Assembly: GCF_001913155.1 (NCBI RefSeq)
Contig: NZ_CP018760.1
Location: 2,480,001-2,544,000, forward strand
Length of the DNA stretch: 64,000 nt
Direction of reading: 5' to 3'
From: Maribacter hydrothermalis
GTDB lineage: Bacteria; Bacteroidota; Bacteroidia; Flavobacteriales; Flavobacteriaceae
Positions 62,128 to 64,000 of the stretch are shown one piece after another; position 1 is the first letter of the stretch; every line of letters begins with the position of its first letter. A program made the position numbers and the translations under genes. The notes beneath the pieces were generated by a model. That model ran no database searches. It was not told the DNA's origin and saw only the letters and a program-made list of their open reading frames with translations.

Positions 62128-63375
62128 TTATATTTTATATCTAAAAAAGGAGTTAATGACGGTCATTATTTTCTCTGTTGCACCTTCTTTAGCTTTTATG
62201 TAAGAATAGTTTATTTGACCAGATTTTTGTCTGTGCGTTGCGTCTACAAAACATAGATTCAGTTTGTCCTTAAATTCAGTTGAATCCTTAATTGATATAA
62301 CCCCTTTTAGTTGTACTAACTCTTCTGCTTCCACGAATCCATCAAAATTAGGCCCAATAATAACCGGTATGCCAAAAATAGCAGGCTCTAAAGTGTTATG
62401 CAGGCCAGTTGCAAAACCGCCACCTACATATGCAACGTCAGCATAGCTATAAATTTTAGTTAATAAACCAATGGTGTCAATTAAAAGAACATCATAGCCT
62501 TCAGGTTTTTTTACATCTAATTCGGAATAACATAGAACAGGTTTGTTTATGGCCTGTATTATTGTATTTATGTGCTTTGTTTTAATCGTATGTGGGGCAA
62601 ATACAAATTTTATATGATGTGTGTTTTGATTGATGTAGTCAATTATTAATTTTTCATCTTCAGGCCATGTGCTTCCGGCTACCAAACAAAACATGTCATT
62701 TTTAAAATGATTCATAAAATCTAACGAATTGTCTCTTTCTAAAATTTCACTCACTCTGTCAAATCGGGTATCGCCAGATATAGATACATTATGTACACCA
62801 ATAGATTTAAGCAAGGAGCTTGATTTCTTATTCTGAACAAATATGTGAGTAAAATTCAGTAGTGCTTTTCGCATAAATGAGCCATACCATTTAAAATATA
62901 TTTGATTTTCTTTAAATATAGCGGAAACAAGAAAAGTAGGAATGTCGTTTGTTTTTAATGCAGCTAAGTAATTAGGCCAGACTTCATACTTAATAAAAAT
63001 TGCCATCTCAGGATGAACGGCGTCTAAAAATAATCGTACATTTTGTTTAGTGTCCAATGGTAAATAGCAAATTGAATCTGCAACCGTGCTATTCTTTTTA
63101 ACTTCATAGCCTGAAGGAGAGAAAAACGTAAGTACAATTTTGTGCAAGGGATATTCAATTTTTAATTTTTCCATTACAGGAAGACCTTGTTCATATTCTC
63201 CTAAAGAAGCCGCGTGTATCCAAATAACTTTGTCCTTAATTGAAATAGATTTTTTTATTATGGAAAATGTCTCTTTTCTACCTTTTACAAAAAGTGAAAG
63301 TTTAGGATTTATTAAAGACAAAACTTTAATAACAAATGAAGCACTTAGGGCTAAAAGATTATATAGAAAGTACAA
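62128..63375 (-). CDS. waaA: 3-deoxy-D-manno-octulosonic acid (Kdo) transferase
   Basis: 415 aa. Motifs of the GT30 family: an N-terminal anchor helix (LYNLLALSASFVIKV), IWIHAASLGEYEQGLPVM, FFSPSGYE, the LVAGSTWPEDE segment near 220 and the C-terminal VGGGFATGLHNTLEPAIFGIPVIIGPN nucleotide-sugar site. It transfers Kdo from CMP-Kdo to lipid A at the cytoplasmic face of the inner membrane. It is divergent from the aminotransferase gene. Confidence 0.94.
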   Translation of the reverse strand: MYFLYNLLALSASFVIKVLSLINPKLSLFVKGRKETFSIIKKSISIKDKVIWIHAASLGEYEQGLPVMEKLKIEYPLHKIVLTFFSPSGYEVKKNSTVADSICYLPLDTKQNVRLFLDAVHPEMAIFIKYEVWPNYLAALKTNDIPTFLVSAIFKENQIYFKWYGSFMRKALLNFTHIFVQNKKSSSLLKSIGVHNVSISGDTRFDRVSEILERDNSLDFMNHFKNDMFCLVAGSTWPEDEKLIIDYINQNTHHIKFVFAPHTIKTKHINTIIQAINKPVLCYSELDVKKPEGYDVLLIDTIGLLTKIYSYADVAYVGGGFATGLHNTLEPAIFGIPVIIGPNFDGFVEAEELVQLKGVISIKDSTEFKDKLNLCFVDATHRQKSGQINYSYIKAKEGATEKIMTVINSFFRYKI

Positions 63376-63465
63376 ACTGAAGCTTTTGGGCTAAATTACG
63401 TTTCTTTCCATAAAAATACTGTTGTCTGTTTCGTATTTTTGTGCCACTTCATGTAATTTCAAAAG

Positions 63466-64000
63466 ATGAAAAAAATACAAATGGTAGACCTAAGTGGTCA
63501 ATACCAAGAAATAAAAGATCAAGTTAATACTGCTATTACGCAAATATTAGAAACGTCGGCCTTTATTAATGGACCCGAGGTACACGCATTCCAAAAAGAG
63601 TTAGAGGAATATTTAGGCGTGAAACATGTAATACCTTGTGCAAATGGGACAGATGCATTGCAAATTGCAATGATGGGGTTGGGTTTAAAACCAGGCGATG
63701 AGGTTATTACCGCAGATTTTACTTTTGCTGCAACAGTAGAGGTCATTGCACTGTTGCAACTGACTCCTGTTTTGGTGGATGTCTATCCAGATACATTCAA
63801 TATTAACATTGAAGCAATTGAAAAAGCAATAACACCAAAAACAAAAGCAATCGTTCCTGTTCATCTTTTTGGACAATGTGCTAATATGGATGCAATTCTT
63901 TCTTTGGCTAAAAAGCACAATTTATTTGTAATTGAGGATAATGCGCAGGCTATTGGGGCAAAGTATCTTTCTAAGGATGGTACAAAGTACATGGCGGGTA
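63466..64000 (+). CDS. DegT/DnrJ/EryC1/StrS sugar aminotransferase, 3' partial
   Basis: At least 178 aa; the window ends inside the gene. The start [16 protein letters not shown] is the typical opening of the family, with an ATG 90 nt from waa[37 protein letters not shown] covers the PLP phosphate-binding Gly-Thr; [11 protein letters not shown] and the Asp in [10 protein letters not shown] contact PLP. The Lys of the active site lies beyond the window. Related proteins make amino sugars for surface polysaccharides (WbpE-like). A -7-like TATTTTTG lies at 63434-63441. Confidence 0.93.
   Translation, partial: MKKIQMVDLSGQYQEIKDQVNTAITQILETSAFINGPEVHAFQKELEEYLGVKHVIPCANGTDALQIAMMGLGLKPGDEVITADFTFAATVEVIALLQLTPVLVDVYPDTFNINIEAIEKAITPKTKAIVPVHLFGQCANMDAILSLAKKHNLFVIEDNAQAIGAKYLSKDGTKYMAG

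Noticed and set aside
1..64000. CRISPR array, prophage or rRNA operon
   Set aside because: No regularly spaced direct repeats with unique spacers, no phage structural genes and no rRNA sequence were seen.

Overview
The window comes from a marine-type member of the Flavobacteriaceae (Bacteroidota). The support is an AT-rich genome, SusC/SusD and TonB-dependent proteins, BlaI/M56 signalling pairs, TamL/TamB, hybrid two-component regulators, flavobacterial glycanase modules and several promoters of the Bacteroidota type (TTG, about 20 nt, TAnnTTTG). The genus cannot be fixed from the sequence; a Maribacter/Zobellia-like relative is a guess.

1-26.6 kb is chromosomal backbone. It holds a 5'-partial M56 membrane peptidase, a small lipoprotein, ruvC and hemW separated by a four-helix-bundle gene in inverted repeats, a run of small housekeeping and unknown genes, two ExbD genes, a membrane-anchored MutS-like ATPase and a membrane hydrolase. 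The envelope-biogenesis pair tamB-tamL, a DUF4407 protein, a blaI-M56 pair with its operators, a PhnA-family protein, an M20 peptidase and tRNA-Leu(UAG) follow.

26.6-45.25 kb is the most interesting part: an integrated mobilizable genomic island of about 18.6 kb. It is bounded by a perfect 55-bp direct repeat of the 3' part of tRNA-Leu, with a tyrosine recombinase at the right end. The left third carries a mobilization and replication module (relaxase, MobC, Toprim primase, VapE-type helicase, excisionase-like HTH protein). The cargo is a compact, apparently complete fructan utilization locus: a hybrid two-component sensor with a sugar-binding periplasmic domain, an MFS sugar transporter, a GH32 fructosidase, SusC, SusD and a PfkB kinase. 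Together these would sense fructose, bind and cleave fructan at the outer membrane, import the sugar and phosphorylate it. No conjugation apparatus is present, so transfer would need a helper element.

45.25-52.6 kb holds a decayed non-coding stretch, then a nitrosative-stress and denitrification region: cupin, RIC di-iron repair protein, hemerythrin and a small membrane protein, then a truncated type ISP restriction enzyme remnant, then a NirK-cytochrome c fusion, a NirV-like protein and an SCO protein. A 14-bp inverted repeat (GGA-N8-TCC) occurs twice before the RIC operon and once before nirK, suggesting shared NO-responsive control.

52.6-64 kb contains a TonB-dependent receptor, a membrane-tethered one-component regulator (propeller, Y_Y_Y, LuxR HTH), a GH16 beta-glucanase lipoprotein whose catalytic domain is interrupted by a putative binding module, two related micro-membrane proteins, waaA and the start of a DegT-family sugar aminotransferase. 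Phased ACAACA repeats with 21-bp spacing precede both the GH16 gene and one micro-protein gene.
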